From: Dendrophyllia cribrosa
Lineage: Eukaryota; Cnidaria; Anthozoa; Scleractinia; Dendrophylliidae
Length of the DNA: 64,000 nucleotides
Assembly: GCA_024195265.1 (NCBI GenBank)
Contig: JAJLRJ010000002.1
Coordinates: forward strand, 20,751,070 to 20,815,069
Reading direction: 5' to 3'
Below, in pieces: positions 10,574 through 21,037 of the stretch (positions are counted from its first letter, which is position 1; every line of letters starts with the position of its first letter). The notes under the pieces were generated by a model, which searched no databases, was not told where the DNA came from, and saw only the letters and a list, made by a program, of their open reading frames with translations. Made by a program: the position numbers and the translations under genes.

Positions 10574-10763
10574 TCGCAAATTCTGTCCCTCCTGCGGTAA
10601 CTTGCAAAAGACGTTTTCTTGATTCCGAATTAACCTTTAAACCTTCACCGGCCAATAGAAAGGTGGGAGAAACCCCGAATAACTGATAGGCGGCATTCGA
10701 AGTGCAATTATTGCATAACCATCGGATTCCAACAGAATATGAATATTCAAATGACTTTGAATA
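10574..10763 (-). repeat. Split direct repeat A1
   Basis: 190-bp 5' terminal repeat of the tyrosine-recombinase element. It ends TTTGAATA against LINE base 10764. See A2 at 7118-7307. Confidence 0.85.
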
Positions 10764-13218
10764 CTATAAAAGGCTCTACACGTCTTCTCGTACAGACCCA
10801 AATTATCCTCGTTTTGACGTGTTTTTCGACAGTTCAACCCTTCCAAAACTGTCTCCACCTCAAGCCGACAGTTGTGACGGTCTTTTAACAAAAGAGGAAT
10901 GTTATGTCTCACTTAAAAGTTTTTCCAAAGGCAAGTCTCCCGGTACAGATGGCTTAACTGCGGATTTTATCTTTCCTTTTGGGAGTTATTAGGGCAAGAA
11001 TTAGTTGACAGCTTTAATTATGCGTTTGAGAAGGGTGAAATGTCAATTTCTCAAAAGAGAGGTATCATCACTCTAATTCCAAAGAAAGACAAAAACAGGA
11101 CTCTTTTGGACAATTGGAGGCCTATCTCGCTTCTGAACACAGACTATAAAGTTGCCACTAAGGCAATCGCAGCTAGAATTGCGAAGGTGCTACCCAGCCT
11201 TATACACGAGGACCAGACGGGATATATCAAAGGCCGCTTTATTGGTCAAAACATACGTTTAATAGCAGACATTATAGAGTGCACAAAAACGCTAGATAAT
11301 CCAGGTATGGCGGTGTTTTTGCACTTCAAAAAAGCCTTTGACAGTTTAGAGTGGAACTTTATTAAAAAGGCTTTAGAGACGTTTAATTTCGGCGCTCCTT
11401 TAATACAGTGGGTCAATACTTTTTACAGCAATATTCAAAGCTGCGTTATAAATAATGGTTATGCAACGTCGTTTTTTGAATTAGAGCGCGGTGTAAGGCA
11501 AGGCTGCCCTCTTTCTGGTGTACTTTTTGTAACTGCTGTCGAAATTTTAGCAAATTCAATAAGAAACGACAAATTGATAACCGGTATAAATTTCAAAGGC
11601 AGGGAGTATAAGTTATCTCAATACGCGGATGACACCTCATGCTTGGTGCGTGACGAAAAGTCAGTTGAAAAGCTTTTCGAGAAGTTAGCGGCTTTTAGAG
11701 GGTGTTGCGGATTAGAGCTGAATAGATCAAAAACGGAGGCATTGTGGTTGGGAAAAACTAGACCACAATCGACAAACCTTTTCAACATAAACTGGCCCAA
11801 GAAGTGTGTTTGTCTAGGCGTCTCTTTCTCATGTGATTCGGAAGCTTCAACAAAGGATAACTTTGAAAAAAAATTTGTCGCCCTGGAAAAGTGTCTTAAC
11901 GTCTGGTCCTCTAGGGATTTAACACTCTTTGGAAAAATAACCATTGTCAAAAGCTTAGCTCTTTCAAAAATAATTTTCATTTCCTCTGTTCTCAGCGTTC
12001 CCGCTGGTTTTGTCGACCAAGTGAACAAATCTGTATCCAACTTTATATGGAACCACAAACCACCCAAAATCAAGCACTCAACAATGATTGGAAGGATAAA
12101 AGACGGCGGACTCAGCATGCCTGATTTCGATATAATAGATAAATCTTTGAAGGCAGGATGGGTGAAACGTCTTTTACACCCTCAAGCGCAATCTTGGAAG
12201 ACAATACCGTTTAGCCTTTTAGACAGTGTAGGTGGTCCGTTGTTGTTTAAATGTAATTACTCGTTAAGAACTTTACCTGAGCTCCCTCTCCTGCCGCTTT
12301 TTTACCGAGACGTTCTCAGTGCTTGGGAGAGCATATCCAAGCACACAGTAAGGACAAAGAACGAAATCGAAAATGAGTTTTTGTGGAATAATCATGAAGT
12401 CACTATTGGCGGGAAATCTGTTTTTTATAAGCAATGGTATGATGCTGGCGTTAAGACCTTGCCAGACATCTTAGACAAGGAAGGAAAGTTCTTGACGTTT
12501 GCAGCATTCAAGGAAAAGTACAAAATTAACACAACCTTTTTGTGCTATATTGGCTTGTGTAACGCAATACCAAAGCATTGGAGGAAAGTCTTTGGACGTG
12601 ATAACGAAAATTACTTGGTAGTTTCGGATGAGTCAGTTCAGCCATTTAACAACTCACCTCCCACTTGCCGGCAAGCACGCGTGTTTTATGTATCTAAATC
12701 TTTCCAAAAACCTACATCAGAAGTTCGTCTTGTTGAGGCTGGCTTCACAGATCGGACAATAGAGGCGTTATACGTTCTTCCATTCAAGCTCACAAAAAAC
12801 ATAAAGCTTTCTATGTTTCAGTTTAAAATAAACCATCACATTCTGTACACTCGCGACAAACTTTTCAAGGCCAAAATTGCTGACAGTGCCTCCTGTCATG
12901 TGTGTGAATTGAAGCAGACCGTAGAGCATCTGTTTGCTGAATGCCAACATGTTCACCTCTTTCTGGAACCTTTTTACCTCTTGGTGGAACGATAATAACT
13001 CGCCCTCAGTGTCCTTGACCAATAATGATAAGATTTACGGATATCTCCCTGAGAATAGATCCTTCCATAAGTTTAATCTTTGCCTGATTGTCGCTCGTTT
13101 TTATATCTACACCGCAGCCAAAGAAAGCGAACCATATAGTTTCTTAGCCTTTAAAGCTTTCCTGAAACACAAATTATCTATAGAGCCTTCAAGTGTCCAT
13201 GAATCCCTGAGCCTTTAG
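10764..13218 (+). pseudogene. LINE reverse transcriptase and C-terminus, copy 1
   Basis: Resumes at YYKRLYTSS. It runs to 10990, where loss of one A (GCGGATTTT here, GCGGAATTT in copies 2 and 3) breaks the frame, then reopens at 11040 (MSISQKRGI). RT motifs seen: LIPKKDKN, NWRPISLLN, DQTGYIKGR, FKKAFDS, GVRQGCPLSG and QYADDT. The catalytic Asp of motif A is His here (FLHFKKAFD, codon 11322-11324), while copies 2 and 3 have FLDF. The C-terminal zinc region CHVCELKQTVEHLFAEC is followed by another frameshift near 12955, and the tail ends LSL at 13218. Confidence 0.88.
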
Positions 13219-13373
13219 CCGCAAACAAGCTTGATATAGCAGTTGTATTTTGTCTGTTCCTTTTATTTCAGTTCTGTAACGTTGTTCTTTGTTTGTTAAT
13301 ATTGTATATTGTATTGTACTTATCAATAAACTTCAATTAAACAAACAAACCAAAAAAAAAGTACATGTAGTTC

Positions 13374-13757
13374 CCGGCGGGGGGGGGGGGGGATATAGGT
13401 ATGTGCCGCGGGATAGGGTATGCATTTGGGGGTGCTCAGTCCTAAATAGGGTATCCTTTTTGGTATTGTGATCCTTGGCTAGGGTTCCTTTTAATTGTAT
13501 TACCTAAATTACAGTACCTTAACACCCAGCTTAAGGAAAAATATACGGTTAAGATGGTGTATAGTATTCTATACCTGATGTTAAACTTTCCATGTACAGA
13601 AGATAAATAAAAACGACCTGTTTACAGAATTCTGAGTTATCGTTTTTCCCTAAAAAGGGTGTCAATTTTCGATTTTCTATCCTGAAATAGAGTCAGGGTG
13701 TAAGAACCCTCACGGCACACACCTATCCTCATAAATTGACGGAAGTACCGCTCCCCC
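13374..13757. mobile_element. G-tract/C-tract-bounded TIR element E1 (copy 1)
   Basis: Begins with a run of G, then TATAGGTATGTGCCGCGGG. It ends with CACGGCACACACCTATCC...GTACCGCTCCCCC, an imperfect inverted copy. Internal text repeats short GATAGGGTAT-like words. It follows the LINE tail by about 20 bp. The counterpart is at 61064-61467. It is related to the elements at 14354, 33374, 36231 and 40001. Confidence 0.65.
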
Positions 13758-14353
13758 AATATCTTCAGAGTCATATGTGATGTCACAGTTTTACGAGGAT
13801 ATCCAGCAGCTCAGAGATTCGTTCAAAATAACTCTGCTACGCGCTGTGTTTTGTTTACCTGCTAAGTTGGATATCTGTCGTGATCACCTAAATTCACTAA
13901 TGCGAGGGTTGTACACATTGTGCAGTGCATTTTAGTGATTATGAATTGCAAACGAGGGGAATTGGATGTAAAGGTGACAGGAGAATATAAATGTTTTTTG
14001 TTTGTTTGGGGGAGCGGTATATATGTGTATAAAAATCGATGCAAAGCATGTTGATGTACCGGCTAACATGCTCCACTTTATCTATCGAGCAAAAACTTAG
14101 TAGTAAACAAAATAGTGTGCATAACTTATATAATGTGTATTGCGATCGCCAATTTCCCATGGTCAGATTCTGGCGGTTACATGAATGACATGACCTAAAT
14201 GATTTTCTAGCCCAGACTTCCTTGTGTTTTCATTAAGGGTGAGCATTTATTAATAGTTTCTCGGCTGATTTATCGAATTTTCATGATTGCTTTCAGCTTG
14301 TTTTATTATCTTGAAATATCGCCAAAAGTTAAGACAGCAAAGACACAAAATAC
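13758..14353. other. Non-coding duplicated spacer
   Basis: Matches 61468-62091 closely, apart from a ~33-bp difference near 13762. No supported gene. The short minus-strand frames here have no protein-like features. Confidence 0.5.
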
Positions 14354-14759
14354 CCGGGGGGGGGGGGGGGTACTCCCTATAATGGGCTATACGGGGATGC
14401 TCCGCCCGAAAGGGGTACCTTTTTTAGGCTTGAGGTATATGAAAGGGTCGGAATTTCACGAGTTGAAGTATGTGAAAGGGTAGGGATTTCACGAAGAATA
14501 GGAAATGGTAGCGAAAAAACGTGTTGAAGCATAAAAAAGGTAGGGAAAACTGCCATTTAAGTATTATAAAAAGGGTCCTTCAAAATATATCAAACAGACG
14601 CACGTAAAGGCTTTATGAAAGGGGTACCATTTTCAATGAAAGGTATATGAAAGGGGTACCTTTTCTGTCAAAAACGGTATATGAAAGGGTAAGGGTTTGG
14701 ACCTCGGGGCGGAGCATCCCCGTACAAAATTTTGTTGAGTACCCCCCCCCCCCCCCCCG
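14354..14759. mobile_element. G-tract/C-tract-bounded TIR element E2 (copy 1)
   Basis: Starts CCC + G-run + TACTCCC and GGGGATGCTCCGCCC, and ends GGGCGGAGCATCCCC...GAGTACC + C-run. The inner inverted repeat GGGGATGCTCCGCCC is perfect. The interior is a chain of TATGAAAGGGGTACC-like words, each with a GGGG run, so one strand is rich in spaced G-tracts. Counterpart at 62091-62503. A second, independent copy in inverse orientation is at 36231-36664. Confidence 0.8.
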
Positions 14760-15160
14760 ACAAAATAACGGCTAAAAGAAAGAAAATTCCACAAGAATAA
14801 CAATTTTGATTTCTTGACCGCCTGTCACGAAATCAAATTTGATGAACTGTGATCCACCGGCCATCCTTGCAATCCTGGACTTTATCTTTCAAACTGCTGC
14901 TTCTGTTTTACCCTATGGAATCTTTTTATCCAATTTAGTTAAATGTTTGGAGGAATTTGGCGATATAACATGAGAGACACATATTGGACGATATGGTAAG
15001 GGATCGGCAATGAAGTAAGTGTTCCAAGTTTTCAATGTGTCTTGTTCACTCCTCTTCGTCACTTTAACTCGTTCTCCCCCCGAAAGGTGTTAAATATTGA
15101 TTCAGTTGTATTTCCTCAAATAATAGCCGGGGGAGATTTATAATTTTTCACTTCTTCAAA
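14760..15160. other. Non-coding spacer with a short dispersed repeat
   Basis: 14953-15035 (GGCGATATAACATGAGAGAC... GTGTTCCAAGTTTTCAA) recurs diverged at 17115-17205 and in the duplicate at 62693-62773. No coding sequence seen. Confidence 0.5.
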
Positions 15161-15682
15161 AGGGGCGATTAATCGAGGAAGGTGATTATTTCAAATATAG
15201 CTCGCTGGAAGTGCTAACGTGCTAATGCGCTAATTAGAGAGCTCCAAGAAATATAGGAAAGAGTCAAATACCCGAACGTCACTATAGAAAAACTATATGA
15301 AACCTGAGTGAAATTTGTGACCCTCGCAGTGTGCTGTCAACTTAACCCTATTTTGCCTGGATTTTCTTTTTTTTGAGAAATAATAATCACTTTGCTGCCA
15401 CTACGTGGACGGACTACGTGAACCAAAAGGGGCGATTAATCGAGGAAGGTGATTATTTCAAATATAGCTCGCTGGAAGTGCTAACGTGCTAATGCGCTAA
15501 TTAGAGAGCTCCAAGAAATATAGGAAAGAGTCAAATACCCGAACGTCACTATAGAAAAACTATATGAAACCTGAGTGAAATTTGTGACCCTTGCAGTGTG
15601 CTGTCAACTTAACCCTATTTTGCCTGGGTTTTCTTTTTTTTGAGAAATAATAATCACTTTGCTGCCACTACGTGGACGGTCA
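15161..15682. repeat. ~265-bp tandem duplication (two units)
   Basis: Units 15161-15425 and 15426-15682 are nearly identical, from AAAAGGGGCGATTAATCGAG to CCACTACGTGGACGG. Each ends with a solo TIR of the tRNA-core element (GTGAAATTTGTGACCC) followed by the start of the helicase fragment text. The duplicate region at 62893-63147 has a single unit, so the duplication postdates the segmental duplication or was lost there. Confidence 0.85.
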
Positions 15683-15855
15683 AAAACCACATCGATGACG
15701 ATTGGAATGGCGTAGAAAATTAAAGATTTCCCCTACCCAGGGAGACTGGCGTAAACATTTTTGTCATCGCAGACGGCCTTTAGACATTCTTCCTGCTCTA
15801 AACGAAGCGAGAAAATTTCGCAAACTTGATCTAACGCGACACGAAAGACCGCCAT
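15640..15855 (-). pseudogene. RecQ-like helicase N-terminal fragment, nonsense copy
   Basis: Starts MAVFRVALDQVCEIFSLRLE. LRLEQEECLKAV and a Walker A-like ASLP-GYGKS follow, the opening of a RecQ-family ATP-dependent DNA helicase. Here the Tyr codon of GYGKS is TAG (15735-15733). The duplicate at 63071-63322 has TAT. The frame continues SLIFYAIPIVIDVVFDR and then runs into a solo TIR. Even the copy without the stop lacks the Thr usual in the Walker A P-T-G-x-GKS pattern and has no further helicase motifs. Confidence 0.65.
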
Positions 15856-15859
15856 GAGT

Positions 15860-16499
15860 CGTAACCTATCCGGTCAGCGGATGATTATTATCATAATTTA
15901 TGCCACATTTAAAATTCCAACGGCACAACGTGAACACGATTCGAAACAGCGTTTCGCAGACGTCCGTTTCCCACTTCTGCGCGCAGGCTACCATCTTAGA
16001 TTTCTGAAAATTTTCAAAACCTCTTAAAAACCGTCCGAATTGAATCAAAATTAATCAAAACCAATAAATAAACGCTAAATGACGTAAAAATGTAAAAGTT
16101 ATACCAGTAAACATTGTTTTTCTTCATTCAAAGGTAAAAATATGCAAATTTCAAAAAAACATGGTTGTCAAAATCTTATTGCCATGGAAACATCAAGTTA
16201 CGTGATCAGTAAAATGTCATTTGAAATTGTTGCCAGATAAATTTTTAAGAAAAGTCACAAAGTTTGATGATGGCCGAGTTTGAATGCATATTAAACAACG
16301 ATTGTTTCCTATACAAGAAATGGATTTTTAACTTGACAAGGAGGATGTAAAGTTCAGTAGGGGAGAGGGGAAGGGATGGGGATCGATTAATCGAGGGAGG
16401 CAATTATTTCAAATATTTCCACCATAGGGGGAGGGGGGGGGGGGGGGACGATTAATCGAGGGACGGCTATTATTGTAGGAAATACGGTACTCAAAATGT
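15860..16499. other. Non-coding stretch ending at the PAN gene
   Basis: 15860-16370 matches 63327-64000 except that the latter has a ~160-bp insert at about 63787-63942. 16380-16475 has two copies of a CGATTAATCGAGG word flanking a G-run, the word also seen at 15169 and 15434. It would be part of the 3' UTR/downstream region of the minus-strand gene. No ORF accepted. Confidence 0.5.
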
Positions 16500-19400
16500 T
16501 TACTGCAACACAAATATTTCAACCCTCATACAAGGATATTGTTGGTAGGTTACTGGGTAGAATCGTACATATCTTGCTTGAGTTTCAGCAGCCAAGGAAT
16601 GCTGTACGATAGTGGTCAAATCATTATTTGCTTGAAAGATCTGCAAAGAAAAATATTGAAAAAATTGAAAGCCTTCAGATACTTTACTGCGCATCATTTT
16701 AATAAAAAAGGAGGCAACTAAACAACAATTTAGTAGGTTCTTTTTGTATGCGTTTTAACGTAATTTTAAAGCGTAATCGATTATCTATTAAAAAGTTACA
16801 GTCGCGGAACCTCTTCTTTGGGACACCTCTATTAACTATTAAGGGAACACCTTCATTAAGGGGACCCTTCTCTACTGGTCCCGGCCGACAAAACGCTCAT
16901 ATAATCTTTGTAATTATCACCTGTATTAAAGGGGAACCCTTTATTAAGGGAACATTTCTCCTGGCCCCGATGGTTTCCCCTTATAAAAAAAGGAGGTTCC
17001 ACTGTATTGTTGTACGATTACACTATAGTTAGCCCCAAGATCACCCGTTTTATTTCTCCGCCTCGATTTCAGTGTCCAACAAGCTCTGCATCCGGGACAC
17101 GATATTTTTGGCGATATATTTTTTTTATGTTCCTCTTGTGAGAGACACATCATTGGACGATGTGGTAAGAGATCGGCAATGAAGTAAGTGTTCCAAGTTT
17201 TCAAGAAACTTCAAACCAAAAGCACCAAAGGTTTATGATTGTTTCTTACGCCAGTGAACGTTCTAGTAGTAATCGTAAAAATTTCGCTTGCTTTTCGAAA
17301 GGCAAACGGCGAAAAGTAGTGAGCCCTCGTTAACAGTGCTTTTCATCAGATTTCAAGACTAGCGATTCTCTCAGTTCTTAGGTAAAAATCTGTCAGCAAT
17401 GAAAACCAGCTGGATGCAAACGTTTCACCGTTATATATTACATAACAAATATAATAAAAAGAGAGGGGGTCACCATGCCCATTTTCATGTTATAGCGCTT
17501 TAGTATATAACTAATTTGCTAGCTTGTGACGGCAATGTTGAAAATCATAGCATTAGCTTGAGCGAGAGGCAACCATTATTTCTAGAAAGTTATTATGAAA
17601 TAATAAAATTATTGTTATGATAGCAGAACAATGTCATCTTGAAAAGCGTTAAAGTTAACGAAAAAGAGAAACTAATGAAATAATAGGGCACTAAAGGCAT
17701 CTGCACGTTCCCAGTGAAGGGCTAAAAGCTAGATTGTAAAAGTGATTCCATGAGAATATATAAACATCTGCTAATGAAAATTCTTCAAACTTGGATATAT
17801 TATGGAGAGTAGTATTTTCTTTAAATATATGGAATAAAAAAGATAAGTCACCATGCTCGTTAGGAGAACTGAAACAACCACTTATTTACTAAGGGAACTG
17901 AATCTTCAAAGAAAACCCTCTTGCTTCGAAATGCGCGGGCGCTCGTGCACGCCCAAATGACGAGCGATATTATACGCATTAGTGATGCGTGATGCAATAC
18001 TAGGGAATCACTTTATGTAAAGAAATATTTCCATAGAATGAAGTATTATGCTAAGTATTTATTCGAGCAACTTATACAATTATTTCTAGAATATGAACTG
18101 CATGAGCTTAGTGGTCAGGACCAATCAGAGAGTGGGATTGCTCTTATCCAGGGGAAAACCGTATAATAACAACAAATAATAAACGTTGCTAGCTGTAATA
18201 TACCTTTTCAATATTTCCTTCCTGATATGGAGTCCAGATGGTACCATCAGTAGACAACGAAACCTTGTAGCTTTTTACCCATGACCCGTTTGCTTTTCCT
18301 TGCGTTGCAACTGCACAGATGGAATGTACAGATCCCATATCGATTTGGATGTAGTCATTTCTGTTTGATGTACTTGACGGACACCACCCTTTCTCTCCAT
18401 TGAGACGGCCTTGGTAGGGATAATACGACAGAAAAACTGAGCTTGCGGTGATTTTTCCATCAGGTATCATGTTTATGTCTGCTACTCCGACTGCTAAGCA
18501 GCTTAAAAATACCGTGGGGACTGGAACATACAAAAAAGGACACAAAAAGACAATTAGTTAGTTAAATATTATTTGTTCAGGTAATACAAAACACATGTAC
18601 TTTATCAGAATTTTCATGAAAGCGAGTAAATCGATGAAAGCACGTCGAAAGAGTCTTGAAAGTGTTTTAAATAACTTCTTAAACTGGCTATTGCAAACGT
18701 GCAGTCAGATATAGTTATACAAGCAAGTTTATATCCATTGTGGATTTAATTAATTCTAGAAACAAACATACCTATAGGAAAAGATCACCCCTAAAACTAC
18801 CGTGGGGACTGGAACGTACAAAATAGGACACAAAACGACCGGCCACAGTTAGTTGATTATTTGTTCACGTAATACAATGACACGTCAAGTACTTCATCAG
18901 AATTTTCAAAATTCGAGAAAATCACGAAAGCACGTTCAAAGTGTTTTAAATTACTTCTTAAAATGGCTTTTGTAAATGTGCAGTCAGAAATGGTTATACA
19001 AGCAAGTTTATATCCATTATGGCTTTAATTAATTCTAGAGACAGACACCTATGGCAAAAGATAACCACCAAACCCACCCATTGCCTGCATGATATCCTCC
19101 CTGTACAGAAGTCACGGCGTTTGAGAGAACGCGGCCATAACTACATCTTACCCCGTGTCTGAACTGAACGTTTTAAGTGTTCTTTTGTAAAACCTACTTA
19201 CTACAACTCCAAGGTTTATAATTTGCATTTACTGTTTACGGACTGAACGCAACTTGCCTGGTGGTTCCTGTTCTCGTTTGACTTGAAAATAATATCTGTT
19301 AGGGTCAGGATCCAAATCCTCAAGGCCAGCTTCCTTGGACCGGTTATTCAGCTCACATATGTCTTTCAGAATGACGTAATTAAAGCTTTGACATCTGTCG

Positions 19401-19582
19401 TTATCATTGCAGGCTTGGAGACACTCCGTTGGGTTGGACACTTTGATCTTCTTAAAGATGAATCCTTTGAGCATCTTAAATTTTATGGAATTTTTGCCTC
19501 CACATTCCCGAGTAACTGCATTTCGAAACATCTGGCACAGCACAAATGCAGTTAAGATGTTGAAAAACTTCATCCAGCCCAT
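16500..19582 (-). CDS. Secreted PAN/apple + F5/8C (discoidin) protein, three exons
   Basis: Exon 1 is 19582-19258, exon 2 is 18520-18204 and exon 3 is 16640-16500 (stop TAA), giving about 260 residues. Start MGWMKFF is chosen because FFNILTAFVLC gives a signal peptide; an upstream ATG at 19648 is possible. Residues ~28-95 form a PAN/apple domain with Cys in ECGGK, ECLQAC, RCQSF and ICEL. Exons 2+3 form one discoidin domain, from PDGKITASS through YIQIDMGS and VATQGKANGSW to ARYVRFYPVTYQQYPCMRVEI. Junction phases agree: 1/1 for intron 1 and 0/0 for intron 2. Intron 1 uses a GC donor (CAG/GCAAGT). PAN and F5/8C domains bind carbohydrate or protein outside the cell, so an extracellular or matrix/lectin-like role is inferred. 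All splicing is predicted. Confidence 0.8.
16797..17006. mobile_element. TACAGT-type MITE in intron 2 of PAN gene
   Basis: Ends TACAGTCGCGGAACCTC and GAGGTTCCACTGTA are imperfect inverted repeats. The interior is a run of short repeats around CTATTAAGGGAAC / CATTAAGGGGAC, a texture common in invertebrate MITEs. It lies in the intron between 18203 and 16641. Confidence 0.65.
17110..18203 (-). other. Intron 2 of the PAN/F5-8C gene, rest
   Basis: Apart from the dispersed repeat at 17115-17205, I see nothing coding or repetitive in this A/T-rich intron. The donor is AAAG/GTATAT at 18204/18203. Confidence 0.55.
18509..19070. repeat. ~280-bp tandem duplication at the 5' edge of exon 2
   Basis: 18509-18790 and 18793-19070 are related units. 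Each contains ACCGTGGGGACTGGAAC, i.e. the exon 2 acceptor (CCAG/TCCCCACGGT on the minus strand), followed by shared intron text (TATACAAGCAAGTTTATATCC). The outer unit carries only a decayed start of exon 2, so a cryptic alternative acceptor exists at about 18803. Confidence 0.75.
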
Positions 19583-19648
19583 TTTGTGGTATTCTGTTTT
19601 CTGCGCCCCTTGTGAAAACGATATAAATGCTGTTATTATTTTTAGCAT

Positions 19649-20590
19649 TCCTTGCTATAAAATTTTAACAGGATTTGAAGTTGTGTAATTATTATAGCCA
19701 TGTTTTAAATGATTTTGAAAGGATTGTCTTTAGACAAATCACCGACCATATGCCAACAAAAGCACAGCAATTTAACTCTCAGACGTACAATGGTGGGGAG
19801 GGGGAGGGTGGGGGTGGGGGAGGATAACAAACACCCCCTTAAGGGTGACAGCCAAAAACAAAGTTCGAGAAAATGGTGGATCTGAAGGTACTCTGTAACT
19901 TTAACCGAGTCATCCGACAATTAAGCCGGGTTATCTTTTGATCATTTTTAGTGGTTCAGTTCAAAGATAGTCAAAAGATTAGTATTTGGATCTTTGGAAG
20001 TCGCTTTTCTACACCACATCGTATATCTCGGTTTGTGCATTCTGTTTCATATCATTTTATTTTAAAACAAAACAAAAAATGAACTGCTTTGCCACAAGAG
20101 AAGTGTAAATTAAATTATTTTACTAAAAACAGCTAGGTGATATTTTTGACAATCTTTTCAATGGCTTCTCTCTTCTTTCTTTCGTTTTTCGTGAAAAAAA
20201 AATGCCTTTGAGGTTTGGGGCTAATCATACTGTGAATTAGATTTAAATCCCCAGCCTTACTATGAACGCATGTCAGATATAAAACTTTAACATTCAAATA
20301 ACAACATATCTTTAGTTAAAAAAAGATGTGGTGTTTAATAAGACTAATAAAACATCTGAGTCATGTCAAAAGCGGCCGGTATGTGTTATTTTTTAAATGT
20401 CTCATTACATAAAAAGTTTAAGAATGGAGACCAATCGGCTAAAAATAATCACTCTCATGGCACAAAAATGTGTCAAAATTCACAACTGAAAGAATACAGT
20501 ATTACTTGGCAATATTTTGCAAGAAAAAGATTTGAAAGCATTGTAGAGTAGCTTATTTTTTTCACATTTCCATTTAATTGTTTTAGCCAC
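19649..20590. other. Intergenic, 5' of the PAN gene
   Basis: Includes a short G-rich purine run at 19796-19824. No coding or TIR structure is recognised. The promoter of the PAN gene should be here, but I cannot identify it. Confidence 0.45.
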
Positions 20591-20726
20591 CTCGTAAAAT
20601 AATAAAGAATAAAAACAGTGCCGGCCGCAAGAAAGTACTGCTCAGCAGCTTTCATTTGAATTGTCACACTTTATAATTTTTTTACTCAAAAGTTAGAATA
20701 ACCTTGTACAGCATATTAATAAACAG
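20591..20726. repeat. ~100-bp satellite, left part
   Basis: Unit text GAAAGTACTGCTCAGCAGCTTTCATTTGAATTG...AACCTTGTACAGCA. It continues at 26769 to the right of the Bel/Pao element, so the element landed inside this array. Confidence 0.8.
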
Positions 20727-20991
20727 TGTTAGAAATCCACACATCAAAGGACTTCACAATCTTTATTTTCGTCTATCAGAGGACTGTATAGCTTCACAAT
20801 CTCGCTACAATCGGCTTAAACTTTCGAGGTAACAATCTTTTCAAAACACTCGCGCTTTCTCTCACGTTCATTTACAACATCTGAACATTCTCTCCTCGAG
20901 CACATGATTCACTTGTCAATCAACTTGAAGCTACGCACGTGACCAGACACGTAACTCTACGTGTGTGTAACGCAACTACGGATTTCGGACA
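20727..20991 (-). repeat. Bel/Pao 3' LTR
   Basis: 265 bp. In element orientation it starts TGTCCGAAATCC and ends AACA. Preceded by a polypurine tract and a 20-bp palindrome (21002-21021, CTTGACTCATATGAGTCAAG). Confidence 0.92.
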
Positions 20992-21037
20992 CTCTCCCCC
21001 CTCTTGACTCATATGAGTCAAGAATACTGCCACAAGG

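Larger units (their letters stand above)
6974..10763 (-). mobile_element. DIRS-order tyrosine-recombinase retrotransposon, internally deleted
   Basis: A 3790-bp insertion in the LINE, transcribed leftward. From its 5' end it has repeat A1 (10763-10574), gag with an intron, a reverse transcriptase N-terminus, a tyrosine recombinase, then B1 (7366-7308), A2 (7307-7118) and B2 (7032-6974). This A1...B1-A2-B2 order is the split direct repeat layout of Ngaro/PAT-type elements. LINE sequence rejoins perfectly at ATA with no target duplication, as expected for recombinase-mediated insertion of a circle. The RT palm and RNase H are missing, so the copy is non-autonomous. Confidence 0.85.
5734..13345 (+). 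mobile_element. Tx1/L1-like non-LTR retrotransposon, copy 1 (interrupted)
   Basis: An APE-type endonuclease (5734-6470) is followed by a reverse transcriptase (about 6471-6973 and 10764-12960) and a C-terminal CCHC region. The 3' UTR ends in an A-rich tail near 13345 after AATAAACTTC. Domain order and the motifs LNVRGL, FLQEV, GGDLN, FSDHSAV, LIPKKDK, NWRPISLLN and QYADD match the L1/Tx1 group. A tyrosine-recombinase retrotransposon splits it at 6974-10763. Several frameshifts and a substituted catalytic residue show it is dead. Confidence 0.9.
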
